64,000 bases of DNA from Flavobacterium sp. (GTDB lineage: Bacteria > Bacteroidota > Bacteroidia > Flavobacteriales > Flavobacteriaceae). Both the position numbers and the translations under genes were made by a program. Numbering within the stretch: position 1 is the first letter of the stretch; every line of letters starts with the position of its first letter. The notes under the pieces are model-generated. The model made no database searches. It was not told where the DNA came from and saw only the letters and a program-made list of their open reading frames with translations. The stretch lies in assembly GCA_014379405.1 (NCBI GenBank), contig JACMLU010000007.1, forward strand, positions 1 through 64,000, written 5' to 3'. Below, piece after piece: positions 47,544-56,414 of this stretch.

Positions 47544-48365
47544 TTATTTAATTTCTATATATTTTTGGGCAAACCGCTCCCCCATTATTCGCTGTGATTT
47601 TGAATCAAAATGCAACTTATCTCCTTTGTCCGTAAAATCGTGAGTTTGAATCAAAAAAGTATATTTATCTTTTTCAGCATTCTTTACAATAATTGTATTT
47701 ATTGCATTTTGGAATGTAGCATCTATTGTGAAAGTTCCAATTTCACCCGTCAAAATAGGTAGTTTTTTATTTTCTAAAATGGTTCTAAAATTTTGAAACA
47801 AAACTTTCAATTTTTCAGAATATGTGGTAACTAATGGTTGTTTTGCATCGCTTTCTCCCTGATGCCAAAGTACCCCTTTTATTTTTCCATATTTTTTGGC
47901 AATGGCTACTTTCTGTCTAAAATTGGTAAGTAACTTAACACCTCGATGCAAAGAATCCCCAACCCATTGATCGATAGAACTTCCGCCAACTGCAGTTGGA
48001 ATAATCAAAATAGAAACTGAATCTGGAATGTGTTTTAGCAATTCATTACCAAACGAAACGCCACAATCCAATCCTTTCATAATAGGTTCATATAAATTCA
48101 ACGGCTCTTTAGCCAGAATCAGTTCTCCATTCGAATTGATGCTCAAGAGCCGTGGATTTGAAATCGTATCCATTGGTTCAACTACACCTCGCCCAGCCAT
48201 ATTCGATTGTCCAGCCATAATGAATACCCAAACATTTTTTTTTGCAAGAACACTCTTCGGATACTCTGTGCATTTAGGAAAATTTGTAAACGAAGCTTCC
48301 TGAGCACAAATTGTAACCGAGAAAATACAAATTAACAGTAGAGTTGAAATATATTTTATTTTCAT
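47544..48365 (-). CDS. Sialate O-acetylesterase/CE6-type carbohydrate esterase, secreted
   Basis: The 273-residue protein has a signal peptide (to about ICAQ, residue 22) and the SGNH-like CE6/SASA domain. The catalytic Ser54 is in IMAGQSNMAGRG, the WHQGESDA block lies near 167-174, and the His is in GDKLHFDSKSQ near the C-terminus. It removes O-acetyl groups from sugars, as in acetylxylan or sialic acid esterases. It lies 65 bp after the DMT transporter start region and upstream of the GH36-like gene. De-acetylation would open acetylated glycans to the mannosidases and glucosidases of the cluster. The acetylated substrate is not readable. Confidence 0.85.
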   Translation of the reverse strand: MKIKYISTLLLICIFSVTICAQEASFTNFPKCTEYPKSVLAKKNVWVFIMAGQSNMAGRGVVEPMDTISNPRLLSINSNGELILAKEPLNLYEPIMKGLDCGVSFGNELLKHIPDSVSILIIPTAVGGSSIDQWVGDSLHRGVKLLTNFRQKVAIAKKYGKIKGVLWHQGESDAKQPLVTTYSEKLKVLFQNFRTILENKKLPILTGEIGTFTIDATFQNAINTIIVKNAEKDKYTFLIQTHDFTDKGDKLHFDSKSQRIMGERFAQKYIEIK

Positions 48366-48411
48366 TTATTTTTACTTTTTTATATTTATTTAAAAAAAAA
48401 TAATTCCTTTT

Positions 48412-49317
48412 TTACTTTGTCTTTTTTTCAACTGACAAAAGCAATGACCCTATAATTGCTAACCCTATGCCCACAAATTCAATCCAACCCAATCTCTCTC
48501 CTAGAAAAGTTATCGCCAAGAAAATCGTAAAAACTGGCTGTAATGCACCTGCAACAGTAGTGACCTTTGAAGCTTTCCCTTGGGCACTATATGCTGCAAA
48601 ACTTGCCAATACGCCCAAACCGTTTAACATTCCAGCCAAAGAACCAACCCACAAAGTTTGTGTGCTAAATTTGAAATCAATGAATCCAAAAACCATAAAC
48701 CCAATAGAAATTAGAACAGATGAACCTATAAAACTCAAATACGACCATTCTGCCGAAATATAATTGGTCGTAACCTTTTGTGCAGCACTAAATAATCCCC
48801 AAAAAACCAAAGCAACCAAGGCAAAAATCAACCACAATTTGAGTCCTAAATTAGTAAAAAACAAAGAGGGATTATCGAATATCTCCGATTGTCCAGACAA
48901 CATAATTATGGCAGGAATCACAACAACTATTCCGACACCATTTAACCAATGCATTTTTTCTTTCAAAACCAACATCGCAACTCCAATGGTTACCAAAGGA
49001 TACAAATTAGTCACTGGAATCACTACAGCAGCCAGTCCACCAGTAGCAAAGGATTTATAAACTGCAACGTTTCCAATAATCGCCAAAATACCTGCCACAA
49101 TTCCCCAAATTATTCCTTTTGTGTTTGCTTCGCTCCATTTGCATTTTTTAATTACAAATGGAATAGTGAATAGCATCCCGATGGTAAACAACAAATGATT
49201 GGCATAAGGACTTATGTCACTGGAAATAAACTTGGCCAATATGCCCCAAACGCCCCAGCAAAGAGCCGCAAGAATGGCAAATACAAGCCACATTCGTTCT
49301 TGAAAATACTTCATCAT
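48412..49317 (-). CDS. EamA/DMT-family transporter
   Basis: Starting at the ATG at 49317 (MMKYFQERMWLVF) gives 301 residues; a GTG further upstream would overlap the preceding gene. The protein has ten predicted membrane helices in two EamA repeats, the first with LAALCWGVWGILAKFISS and the second from about residue 160 with ALVALVFWGLFSAAQKV. The repeated LxWGxxG pattern and the closing GxGLAIIGSLLLS are typical. It is probably an inner-membrane sugar or metabolite carrier serving this locus. It is 24 bp from the preceding secreted protein gene. Direction and substrate are not predictable. Confidence 0.8.
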   Translation of the reverse strand: MMKYFQERMWLVFAILAALCWGVWGILAKFISSDISPYANHLLFTIGMLFTIPFVIKKCKWSEANTKGIIWGIVAGILAIIGNVAVYKSFATGGLAAVVIPVTNLYPLVTIGVAMLVLKEKMHWLNGVGIVVVIPAIIMLSGQSEIFDNPSLFFTNLGLKLWLIFALVALVFWGLFSAAQKVTTNYISAEWSYLSFIGSSVLISIGFMVFGFIDFKFSTQTLWVGSLAGMLNGLGVLASFAAYSAQGKASKVTTVAGALQPVFTIFLAITFLGERLGWIEFVGIGLAIIGSLLLSVEKKTK

Positions 49318-49340
49318 AAATTGTTTTTTTTTTTTATAAA

Positions 49341-50462
49341 TTACCACATACCGTGGTCATGCATAATTTTGGTATAACTATCTCCTTTTTTTATTCTATT
49401 ATTGATTTTCAAAACACGATAATGATCTAAAGGAATGGTACTAATTCCACCTATTCCTCTAAGTTTTTCCTCCCAAGTTTTTTCGGGATGACTCCATAAA
49501 CCTTCACCATACAAAGTGTTTGAACCTGCAATGTCAGAAACTACCATTCCATATTTCTGCATAGCCTTGGCCACGACAATTTCTTCAGGGGTCAAATCGA
49601 ACTTTGATAAATCAAGGGCAGGATCTAATTGAATAACCGCTCCTTCAGGAATTCCACCAATAATAAAACCATCTGTCCAAATAGCAGGATAAACATGTTC
49701 CTGATAAGCATTTACCCGCGTTGCACAGGCAAGTTTGTGATTAATTTCGCCTGAAACAATCTCATCATACATAATTAAACCAGCTGTAGCTGGAACTCCA
49801 GCGGCTCTACTCGGTCCAAAATAATGTATGCTTTCCCCATTTTTTATTTTAAATGGCTTAATTGAAAAAATACCATCACCATCAATACTGTATTTCATTC
49901 CTGTTTTTGAAGTCCAACTGCCATCACTATTCTTAAATAAACCCCACATATCCCAGCCTATTCCATTTTTCCAATCAACTAAAGCACAATGTGCATCACC
50001 TTGAGGATCGGCTTGTGCTTCAAGAGGAATAGGAATTGGCTCTTTGTCAAATGCTTCACCGTGACCATAAGTATCACGCTTGGTATTCCATTGCTTTTTT
50101 TCTTCTTCACTCAAAGCATACTTTTTTACCACAAATCGAGGAGTTGTATCATCAACATCATACACAGGGATAGTCCAGGAAGTTAAATTTATCCTGAAAA
50201 ATGCGCCGCTATATTCCCGCTTGAGCAAAGTGATAAAATGTTTATTTTGAGGATCAATTTCTGGATTCTCAGGTATTGGCTGGTTCCAAAAGCTTGAAGC
50301 CGCAAAAAATCGTCGTTGTTCTGCACTATTTTTTTTACTGGTCTTTACTACTTCTTGCGCCGATAAAGAAAGTCCCATAAAGCCCAACGCGAAAAACAAT
50401 AACCCTATTCGAGTAAATACTTTCGACAACTTTTTCAATATAAAACTCTGTATGTTTTTCAT
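49341..50462 (-). CDS. Secreted protein of unknown function (FWNQPIP-type)
   Basis: With the ATG at 50462 the product has 373 residues. The long N-terminus (MKNIQSFILKKLSKVF) leads to a hydrophobic leader ending near SLSAQ. I do not recognise a named family. It resembles a pattern I know from bacterial hypothetical proteins: SFWNQPIPENPEIDP, then TWTIPVYDVDD, PIPLEAQADPQGDAHCALVD, WDMWGLF, SRAAGVPATAGLIMYDE, and a late MQKYGMVVSDIAG. Conserved Trp, His, Asp and Glu residues suggest a carbohydrate-binding or catalytic site. It lies 21 bp after the ROK kinase and before a transporter, all in one operon, so a role in glycan processing is likely but unproven. Confidence 0.65.
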   Translation of the reverse strand: MKNIQSFILKKLSKVFTRIGLLFFALGFMGLSLSAQEVVKTSKKNSAEQRRFFAASSFWNQPIPENPEIDPQNKHFITLLKREYSGAFFRINLTSWTIPVYDVDDTTPRFVVKKYALSEEEKKQWNTKRDTYGHGEAFDKEPIPIPLEAQADPQGDAHCALVDWKNGIGWDMWGLFKNSDGSWTSKTGMKYSIDGDGIFSIKPFKIKNGESIHYFGPSRAAGVPATAGLIMYDEIVSGEINHKLACATRVNAYQEHVYPAIWTDGFIIGGIPEGAVIQLDPALDLSKFDLTPEEIVVAKAMQKYGMVVSDIAGSNTLYGEGLWSHPEKTWEEKLRGIGGISTIPLDHYRVLKINNRIKKGDSYTKIMHDHGMW

Positions 50463-50482
50463 ATAAAATAATTTTAAAAATC

Positions 50483-51403
50483 TCAATTATTAAACAACGC
50501 TGCACTTCCCAAAATTCCTGAATACTCATCGAGTTCCGAAAGGGCAATTTTCACTTTATAGTTTTTATAGGGACCCAAGAAATCGATTTGTTTCAATTCA
50601 TCCAAATAAGGCTGCATCCCCTTAGAAACTCCACCGCCAATGATGATCATATCGGGAGCAAATAAATTAATATAGTTGCCTATACCAATTTTCAAATAGG
50701 CTAAAAATTCGGCAACTACTTGTTTTGCTTCTATATTTCCCTCTTGTTCTGCTTTGAAAATGGTTTGAACATTCAATTCCAAATTTGGATATTTCTGTTC
50801 CCAACCCATTCGTTTTGCTGATTCCACAATTCCTGTAGCCGAAACCAATGCTTCTAGACAGCCTTTTTTGCCACAATAACATTTAATTTCCGAGTTTCCC
50901 ACACTAATATGACCGCCCATATGTGCAAATGGAAGGCTAGTTTCAAATTTACCATTGGCTATAAAACCCAACCCAAGTCCAGTTCCGAGCGTTAGAACCA
51001 AAACCCTGTTTTCTCCTTTTCCAATACCGTAAAGTGCTTCTCCTAGTGCCACCACACGAGCATCATTATCGGCACGGCAAGGCAGTGAACTGTGTTTTTG
51101 AATATACTCGGACAAAGGGTAATCCTCCATAAATTCCAAGAAACCGTATGTAGAATCCACCATTCCATCTTCGAAAACAAAACCAGTAACTCCAAATCCG
51201 ACTCCCAAAATGGGTGATTGTTCTTTTATAGCAACAGCTTTTAATTGGTCAATTCCTGAATTAATTATTTCTAAAAATTTGTCAGAATCTTTTGTTTCAG
51301 TTGGTGAAATCAACATTTGCAAAACTTCGCCTTTATCCAAGTCAACTAACCCCAACTTAGTGCGGGTTCCTCCAATGTCAATGCCAATGGCCAGTTTTTT
51401 CAT
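50483..51403 (-). CDS. ROK-family sugar kinase
   Basis: The 306-residue cytoplasmic protein has the ATP-binding motif IGIDIGGTRTKLGLVD (residues 6-21), LTLGTGLGLGFIANGKF near 138-154 and the ROK zinc motif with His161/His165 and CYCGKKGCLE (175-184). Catalytic Asp is likely Asp112 or Asp114 in RADNDA. ROK kinases phosphorylate glucose, mannose, fructose, N-acetylglucosamine or N-acetylmannosamine. It has no DNA-binding domain, so it is a kinase and not a repressor. It is 9 bp from the stop of a beta-helix gene upstream and forms one operon with the genes that follow. Mannose or glucose from the cluster is the likely substrate. Confidence 0.88.
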   Translation of the reverse strand: MKKLAIGIDIGGTRTKLGLVDLDKGEVLQMLISPTETKDSDKFLEIINSGIDQLKAVAIKEQSPILGVGFGVTGFVFEDGMVDSTYGFLEFMEDYPLSEYIQKHSSLPCRADNDARVVALGEALYGIGKGENRVLVLTLGTGLGLGFIANGKFETSLPFAHMGGHISVGNSEIKCYCGKKGCLEALVSATGIVESAKRMGWEQKYPNLELNVQTIFKAEQEGNIEAKQVVAEFLAYLKIGIGNYINLFAPDMIIIGGGVSKGMQPYLDELKQIDFLGPYKNYKVKIALSELDEYSGILGSAALFNN

Positions 51404-51412
51404 TTTTTAGTT

Positions 51413-54196
51413 TCAATGTTTTACCACCACTTTGGCTGTATTGTAGTTTATGTTATTCTCCGTGGTTTTTACAAGGTAAATACCATTGGCCAACGAGCCT
51501 ACATTCAATTCAATCGTATTTTTACCATATACTGCCAACTGTTCCTTGGTAATTAAAACTTGTCCTTGTAAATCAATTACACTAACAGTTACCTTTTCAC
51601 CATTTTTTGAATCAAAATCAATGTTCAATAAATCGGCTACAGGATTTGGATAAACATATACTTTTACTTGAGATGTGGCAACCTCGATTTTATTTACACC
51701 AAGAGCAATGCCATCCTCTACTACTGATACATTGTCAATGTATATAGGTGCATTTAAAGAACTTGCTCCTCCTATTTGAAAACGCAAATCTACATAACCG
51801 GTAAAAGTACTTATGAAATTATAAGGACCAAAGTTGGTAGGTGATGTGGTTAATGGTATAGTACTTTTTAGAGCCCATTGTGTATAAGGTGAACCATCCA
51901 TAATAACTACCGTATTAATATTTCGAGCAGCATCGGCACTAGCTGTAAACGAAACAATATATGTTTTGCCTTTTTCAATAAAAAATTTGACATAACTCAA
52001 TTGAATATTATCTATTGCTGGAGTTGTGCCTGTGCCAACATTTGTCACAGTAACTTTAGCCACATTGGTTGCGTAATTTGGATTAGAAGAAGATGTGATG
52101 GTTGCTGCTGTTACTGCGTCTGGTGCTAAACTATTTTTATATGCAAAAGACCAACCTGTTGTATTGGTATCAAAAGTTGGGTTTGCTATTAAATTTGTAC
52201 CAACTGGCGGAATAACAGGAGTTACAGTTAATATTTGTGTAACATTATTTGCTGGATTATTGGCAGCATCACCTGCTTGAGAAGCTGTGATGTTGGATGT
52301 CCCTGCACCTACAATATGAATTTTACCTGATACAATTGTGGCTACTGAAGTATTTGAACTCGTATAAGTAACAGTCAAACCTGAATCAGAAGTAGCTCCT
52401 GGATTAAAGTCGGCAGCACCAATTACTTTTGTAGGAATAGCAGGAAAAGTAATGGTTTGTAATGCTTTAGTACCATCATAACCATAACCGGTAATGATGA
52501 AATTATAAGGATTTTCATCAGCATCACTACTTGCTATGCTTATTGTACCAGCATAGTTAGTTGCTAAGCCTGCAGGAGCTAATCTTACAGTGAAAGTAAC
52601 GGATCCATTATTTGCAGCAACCACCGCTGGAGCATCCGCAAAAAGGGAAAATCCTGTACCAGTAGTATTCGCAACAACCACTTTTGAAGTTCCTCCTGTC
52701 AAGTTCAAAGCTGCATCGCCAATGTTTTCTATGGTAAACGTGATGTCTTTTGGCGCTGTTGAAGATACGGAACCAAAATCGAAAGTTTGTATTGTTGATC
52801 CCACATTGTCACCAATGGTAGTTGTACCTTGTTTTACAAGCATTTCTGCCCTTAGTGCGGGAGTTGCATATTCATAAGCACCCATGTCGCTAGCAAAACC
52901 AATTGGACGTGAAATTCCCAAAATGTCTTTGGCTGCAAATAATCCAGCTATATTATTTCCGTTATTAATGGCTGGACTCGTGCTTAACAACTGAAAATTG
53001 GCAGTAGCATCCAATGCCTTATTTACAAATTGTGGATCTACAGTTTTGTCATTTGGTCCGTTCTTGTAGCTAGTTCCATTAAAATAGATATTATAATCGT
53101 AAATCGCTCCATCATTTCCATTTAAGTTTGTGCCAGCAACTCCTCTTCCGTACATAATATTATTGTATATTTTGACATCCGTGCATTGTTGAGCATCCAT
53201 TTCGGGATAATACATATTTGTTCCGTTATTATAGGAAGTATTATTGATGATGTCAACATGCGCACATTTATAAGCATGTACACCACCACCACCATTATTG
53301 TAACTTACGTTATTTTCAACTAGGTAGCGACCAACATATGGTAATGTGGTAGTCCCATTTCCCGTGTTCACATCTAGAATAATTCCGTTACCATCACTAA
53401 GGGCATTAGTTCGTTCCCACGGAACTAAACATTTGTTGTTGTGGACCACATTATTGCGGATGTAAATTTTGTAACCAGTTACTGCGTCAATACTTTTAGG
53501 GTCAAGGATGCTAATCCCACTTCCAGCATACATAGTATACCAGCAAGTATTGTATACGACATTATTTTCAATGGTAACATAATCACATCTAAAACCTCCA
53601 ATCCCACCTCCAGTATCGTGTATTTTACAATTACGCACTTCAATGTGATGCACATCTGCTGAATTGCCCAAGGAAACGGAGCCACAGTTATACATCGAAA
53701 TTTTATTCCAGTCCTTTATGTTGTTTTCGTAATCCTGCCAAGTTTGGTAGGCACCAGCATACGTTAGGCTTTGGTTGGTACCCTCAATTTCAAGACCATC
53801 AATGATGATATAGGAGGCATCTACCGCTATAGTCCGCCAAACTTGGTAGCTCAACCCTGTTAAAAGTTGAAGTTTGGGAGTATGTCCTGGATAATTCTTA
53901 TAAGTTATGTAATTTGCATCTGTACCACTGCGTGCGATTGTTAAAATACTCTGAAAACCACTGTTGCTATCTCCAGTAGGATTATAAATCCCATTCATGA
54001 TAAAAACAGTATCTCCTGGATTGGTCAAGTTCGATGCTGCTTGAATGGTTCTCTTTGCTAAAGCTTCGGATGTTCCTGAATTGGTATTATTTCCGTTAAC
54101 GGCATCAACATAATAGTTTGTGGCAAATGCTGATGCAATGGAAAAGAGCAGCAACAACATCGTGAACGCAGATTTTGAGTAATTTGTTGTTTTCAT
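51413..54196 (-). CDS. Right-handed beta-helix protein with anchor, Ig-like, binding and T9SS domains
   Basis: The 927-residue multidomain protein has a signal peptide (to about AFA, residue 25). A right-handed parallel beta-helix with repeated NN and NNxxYNNG motifs fills about 27-450. A choice-of-anchor D domain (about 455-570, DFGSVSSTAPKDITFTIENI), a BIG2-type domain (about 575-660), a carbohydrate-binding-type beta-sandwich (about 668-820) and a C-terminal T9SS type A domain (VYVYPNPVADLLNIDFDS) follow. Landmarks shared with the 54397 and 61190 genes are DGNGIILDVN and VENNVSYNNGGGGVH, so they form one subgroup. Beta-helix proteins in such loci are often polysaccharide lyases (PL6, PL9 and others), but I see no proven catalytic set. 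Surface export is expected. Confidence 0.82.
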   Translation of the reverse strand: MKTTNYSKSAFTMLLLLFSIASAFATNYYVDAVNGNNTNSGTSEALAKRTIQAASNLTNPGDTVFIMNGIYNPTGDSNSGFQSILTIARSGTDANYITYKNYPGHTPKLQLLTGLSYQVWRTIAVDASYIIIDGLEIEGTNQSLTYAGAYQTWQDYENNIKDWNKISMYNCGSVSLGNSADVHHIEVRNCKIHDTGGGIGGFRCDYVTIENNVVYNTCWYTMYAGSGISILDPKSIDAVTGYKIYIRNNVVHNNKCLVPWERTNALSDGNGIILDVNTGNGTTTLPYVGRYLVENNVSYNNGGGGVHAYKCAHVDIINNTSYNNGTNMYYPEMDAQQCTDVKIYNNIMYGRGVAGTNLNGNDGAIYDYNIYFNGTSYKNGPNDKTVDPQFVNKALDATANFQLLSTSPAINNGNNIAGLFAAKDILGISRPIGFASDMGAYEYATPALRAEMLVKQGTTTIGDNVGSTIQTFDFGSVSSTAPKDITFTIENIGDAALNLTGGTSKVVVANTTGTGFSLFADAPAVVAANNGSVTFTVRLAPAGLATNYAGTISIASSDADENPYNFIITGYGYDGTKALQTITFPAIPTKVIGAADFNPGATSDSGLTVTYTSSNTSVATIVSGKIHIVGAGTSNITASQAGDAANNPANNVTQILTVTPVIPPVGTNLIANPTFDTNTTGWSFAYKNSLAPDAVTAATITSSSNPNYATNVAKVTVTNVGTGTTPAIDNIQLSYVKFFIEKGKTYIVSFTASADAARNINTVVIMDGSPYTQWALKSTIPLTTSPTNFGPYNFISTFTGYVDLRFQIGGASSLNAPIYIDNVSVVEDGIALGVNKIEVATSQVKVYVYPNPVADLLNIDFDSKNGEKVTVSVIDLQGQVLITKEQLAVYGKNTIELNVGSLANGIYLVKTTENNINYNTAKVVVKH

Positions 54197-54252
54197 AACT
54201 ATTTAATTTTAAAATTATTTTTTATTTTTTTTTGAGCCGACAGTATTATTTG

Positions 54253-54283
54253 TGATTTAAATAAGAACCCTATTTGTTTTTAA
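54253..54283. repeat. 31-bp repeat, copy 1, in the leader of the 51413 gene
   Basis: TGATTTAAATAAGAACCCTA plus TTTGTTTTTAA occurs here, 57-87 bp before the start codon at 54196, and again at 56384-56414. The 200-bp gap 54197-54396 otherwise holds AT-rich sequence. It appears to be a duplicated leader segment of two beta-helix genes. Confidence 0.7.
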
Positions 54284-54396
54284 ATGCTTTTAGAATAAAA
54301 CTATATCTAGACTTTGGAATAACTGGAAATCGCTTTCAAAGTAAAAAAACTATAGATCTCATTATGATTTGTTTATTAAATAACTACTAATTTATA

Positions 54397-56373
54397 TTAA
54401 TACGATCCGCGGTTCAGCGCTTTTGTTGGTCTTGTTTTTGCATCCAAGTCAACCGAAGGCGAAGCAGTAAAATTCTGCACTCCTGAATTAATAGCCGGAC
54501 TTTCTGGTTTCAATCGAAAATCGGCAACCGAAGGATTGAGCGAAGGATTAACAAACATCGGGTCAGCAACCACATCGCTAATGCCCTTGATGTTTGGTTT
54601 CATACCGCCAAAATAAAGGTTGTTGATTCGAACAATTTTCGATGTCTCATGATCTTCGCGTTCAGGCATCCAATAGTCAAGTGGACGGTCGGGTAAGGCT
54701 ACCACAATATTATTTACGATGCGAACGTCTTTACAATAATCCAGACCAATGTTTCCCCAACGCAATTCAGGAGAAATCCCATTGTGGTAAATAGTATTGT
54801 TCACAATGTCGAGTCGGTGACAACCCCAGTTTTGAATGCCTCCGCCACCGTTTCCATAAATGAGGTTGTTCTGGATTAGCGTTCGACCTAGGTAAAAATC
54901 AGGATAAATGTAATCCTCACTATTGGCATCGAACAACAAACCGTTACCATTAAATATTTCGGGTGCCCAATCTTTTATTTTTCTTTTGGTTTTACGTTGG
55001 TTACCATAAACATGGTTATTACGAACCAAAATTTTTGTCGCATTGTCGATTTTGTCAAAATCGGCATACATCATACACGAAAAACCTGCAGATACAGCCT
55101 CTACCGATGTCCAGCAGTTGTTTCGAATTGTATTATTTTCCACGGTCAGGTAATCTACTTCCGAAGCCCAAATTCCATCAGTACCGCAATATTCAATCAG
55201 ACAATCAGCTACCCGGATGTGGTGGTACATACGTGTTGGACCATTGCTTCCAGTCAAATGAATGCCACGAGTTTCGGTATTTGGCGTCCCAATTCCCACC
55301 TCTGCAGGGTAAAGTTCTGGAACTTTGTCTGCATTTCCCCTGATGTGAAGACCTCGCACTTCGAGATATGAAAGTAACGGTGATTCTTGTGCAGTAGAGT
55401 CATTCTTGTGCAAAATATTGATTCCATTTTTAGCATCGCACAAAATGGTAGCTTTGTGTCCCGGGTAGTTTTTTAATGTAATCCAAGAAGATGGGCGACC
55501 TGGACGAACAAAACTCACAACCGCAGCCGCATTTTTTGCTCCTGAATATTGCCCATTCATCAGCAAAACAATATCTCCTGATTTCGCAACATCGATTGCC
55601 TTTTGCGGATTGGCAAAAGCTGTTTTCTCGCTTCGCCCATTATTGTTGTCATTTCCTGAAGGACTAACATAAAAAGCAGGTGTAGCGTACATTACATTGT
55701 CAATGCGTAATTCGTATTTATTATCGGTGCTATTTGTTCCTTCAGCATCGGCAATGGAAAAACTGAAATTCACAAAAGGATCGAGCGGGTTGAATTTCCC
55801 TGCTCCAAATGCTTTCATGTCAGTCAATTCAAAAGCCGATCGCAAAAAATGGTTGGCTGTTGCTGGGTAAACAGTTTTTTCGAGTCCCCCGGTGCGTTTT
55901 TTATTTGTATCAAACGATTCGATGCGAACCACTACTGGACGCATTGGCGATACCGAATTATCGAAACTGAAAGTAAGTTTTCCGAGGTTCGATTCTGTAT
56001 TTTTTGAAACCAATAATCCGGAATTAATTGCCGCACTCCAGTTTTTTGCAACCGTTGGGTTTTCCACCGAAAGCACTAGACATTCCGAAGGAGTATAAGT
56101 GCTGGCCACATCAATTGTTCCAAATTTTCCCCAGCTTATGTTAGCCGATACAGCTGAACTGCCACTGGATGCTGCCACTTCCGCCCATTTTTCGGCGGCT
56201 CGGTAATCTTTGAGCCAAACTTTTTCACGGTTAAAATCGGTGCGAATGATCAACTGGGCACTAGCATCAAAAACTGTACAAAAAGCAAGTCCCACAACCA
56301 GTGCAGCTTGCAGAAGACTGGTCTGAAATCGATTTTTCAATAATTGAAAAGAATATTTAAATTTAAATTTCAT
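54397..56373 (-). CDS. Right-handed beta-helix protein, secreted
   Basis: The 658-residue protein has a long N-terminus with a hydrophobic segment ending near DASAQ (about residue 40). A beta-sandwich of about 200 residues follows (LIIRTDFNREKVWLKDY, later FVNFSFSIADAEG). Then FYVSPSGNDNNNGRSEKTAF opens a DUF1565-type right-handed beta-helix from about 233 to 640. Coil motifs VENNTIRNNCWTSV, NGNGLLFDAN and LIQNNLIYGNGGGGIQNWG match the 51413 and 61190 proteins. There is no T9SS domain; the protein ends SPSVDLDAKTRPTKALNRGSY. It is probably a polysaccharide lyase or related enzyme of the uronic acid pathway. It starts 38 bp after the GH38 stop. Confidence 0.8.
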   Translation of the reverse strand: MKFKFKYSFQLLKNRFQTSLLQAALVVGLAFCTVFDASAQLIIRTDFNREKVWLKDYRAAEKWAEVAASSGSSAVSANISWGKFGTIDVASTYTPSECLVLSVENPTVAKNWSAAINSGLLVSKNTESNLGKLTFSFDNSVSPMRPVVVRIESFDTNKKRTGGLEKTVYPATANHFLRSAFELTDMKAFGAGKFNPLDPFVNFSFSIADAEGTNSTDNKYELRIDNVMYATPAFYVSPSGNDNNNGRSEKTAFANPQKAIDVAKSGDIVLLMNGQYSGAKNAAAVVSFVRPGRPSSWITLKNYPGHKATILCDAKNGINILHKNDSTAQESPLLSYLEVRGLHIRGNADKVPELYPAEVGIGTPNTETRGIHLTGSNGPTRMYHHIRVADCLIEYCGTDGIWASEVDYLTVENNTIRNNCWTSVEAVSAGFSCMMYADFDKIDNATKILVRNNHVYGNQRKTKRKIKDWAPEIFNGNGLLFDANSEDYIYPDFYLGRTLIQNNLIYGNGGGGIQNWGCHRLDIVNNTIYHNGISPELRWGNIGLDYCKDVRIVNNIVVALPDRPLDYWMPEREDHETSKIVRINNLYFGGMKPNIKGISDVVADPMFVNPSLNPSVADFRLKPESPAINSGVQNFTASPSVDLDAKTRPTKALNRGSY

Positions 56374-56383
56374 TTTATTGTTT

Positions 56384-56414
56384 TGATTTAAATAAGAACC
56401 CTATTTGTTTTTAA
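56384..56414. repeat. 31-bp repeat, copy 2, overlapping the GH38 stop codon
   Basis: This is the same 31 bases as 54253-54283. It covers the GH38 stop codon (56411-56413) and the short gap before the 56373 start, so the duplicated unit included the region just before a beta-helix gene start. Confidence 0.7.

Noticed and set aside
50483..51403. ROK protein as a transcriptional repressor
   Set aside because: It lacks an N-terminal helix-turn-helix and starts directly with the kinase ATP-binding motif.
51413..54196. Repeated NN/NNG coding sequence as a possible tandem DNA repeat or CRISPR
   Set aside because: It is the protein-level coil repeat of a beta-helix. There are no identical DNA repeats with unique spacers.
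54963..55371. Two overlapping plus-strand frames of about 125 codons within a beta-helix gene
   Set aside because: They are antisense shadows of the repeated NN-rich beta-helix coding sequence and contain no domain.
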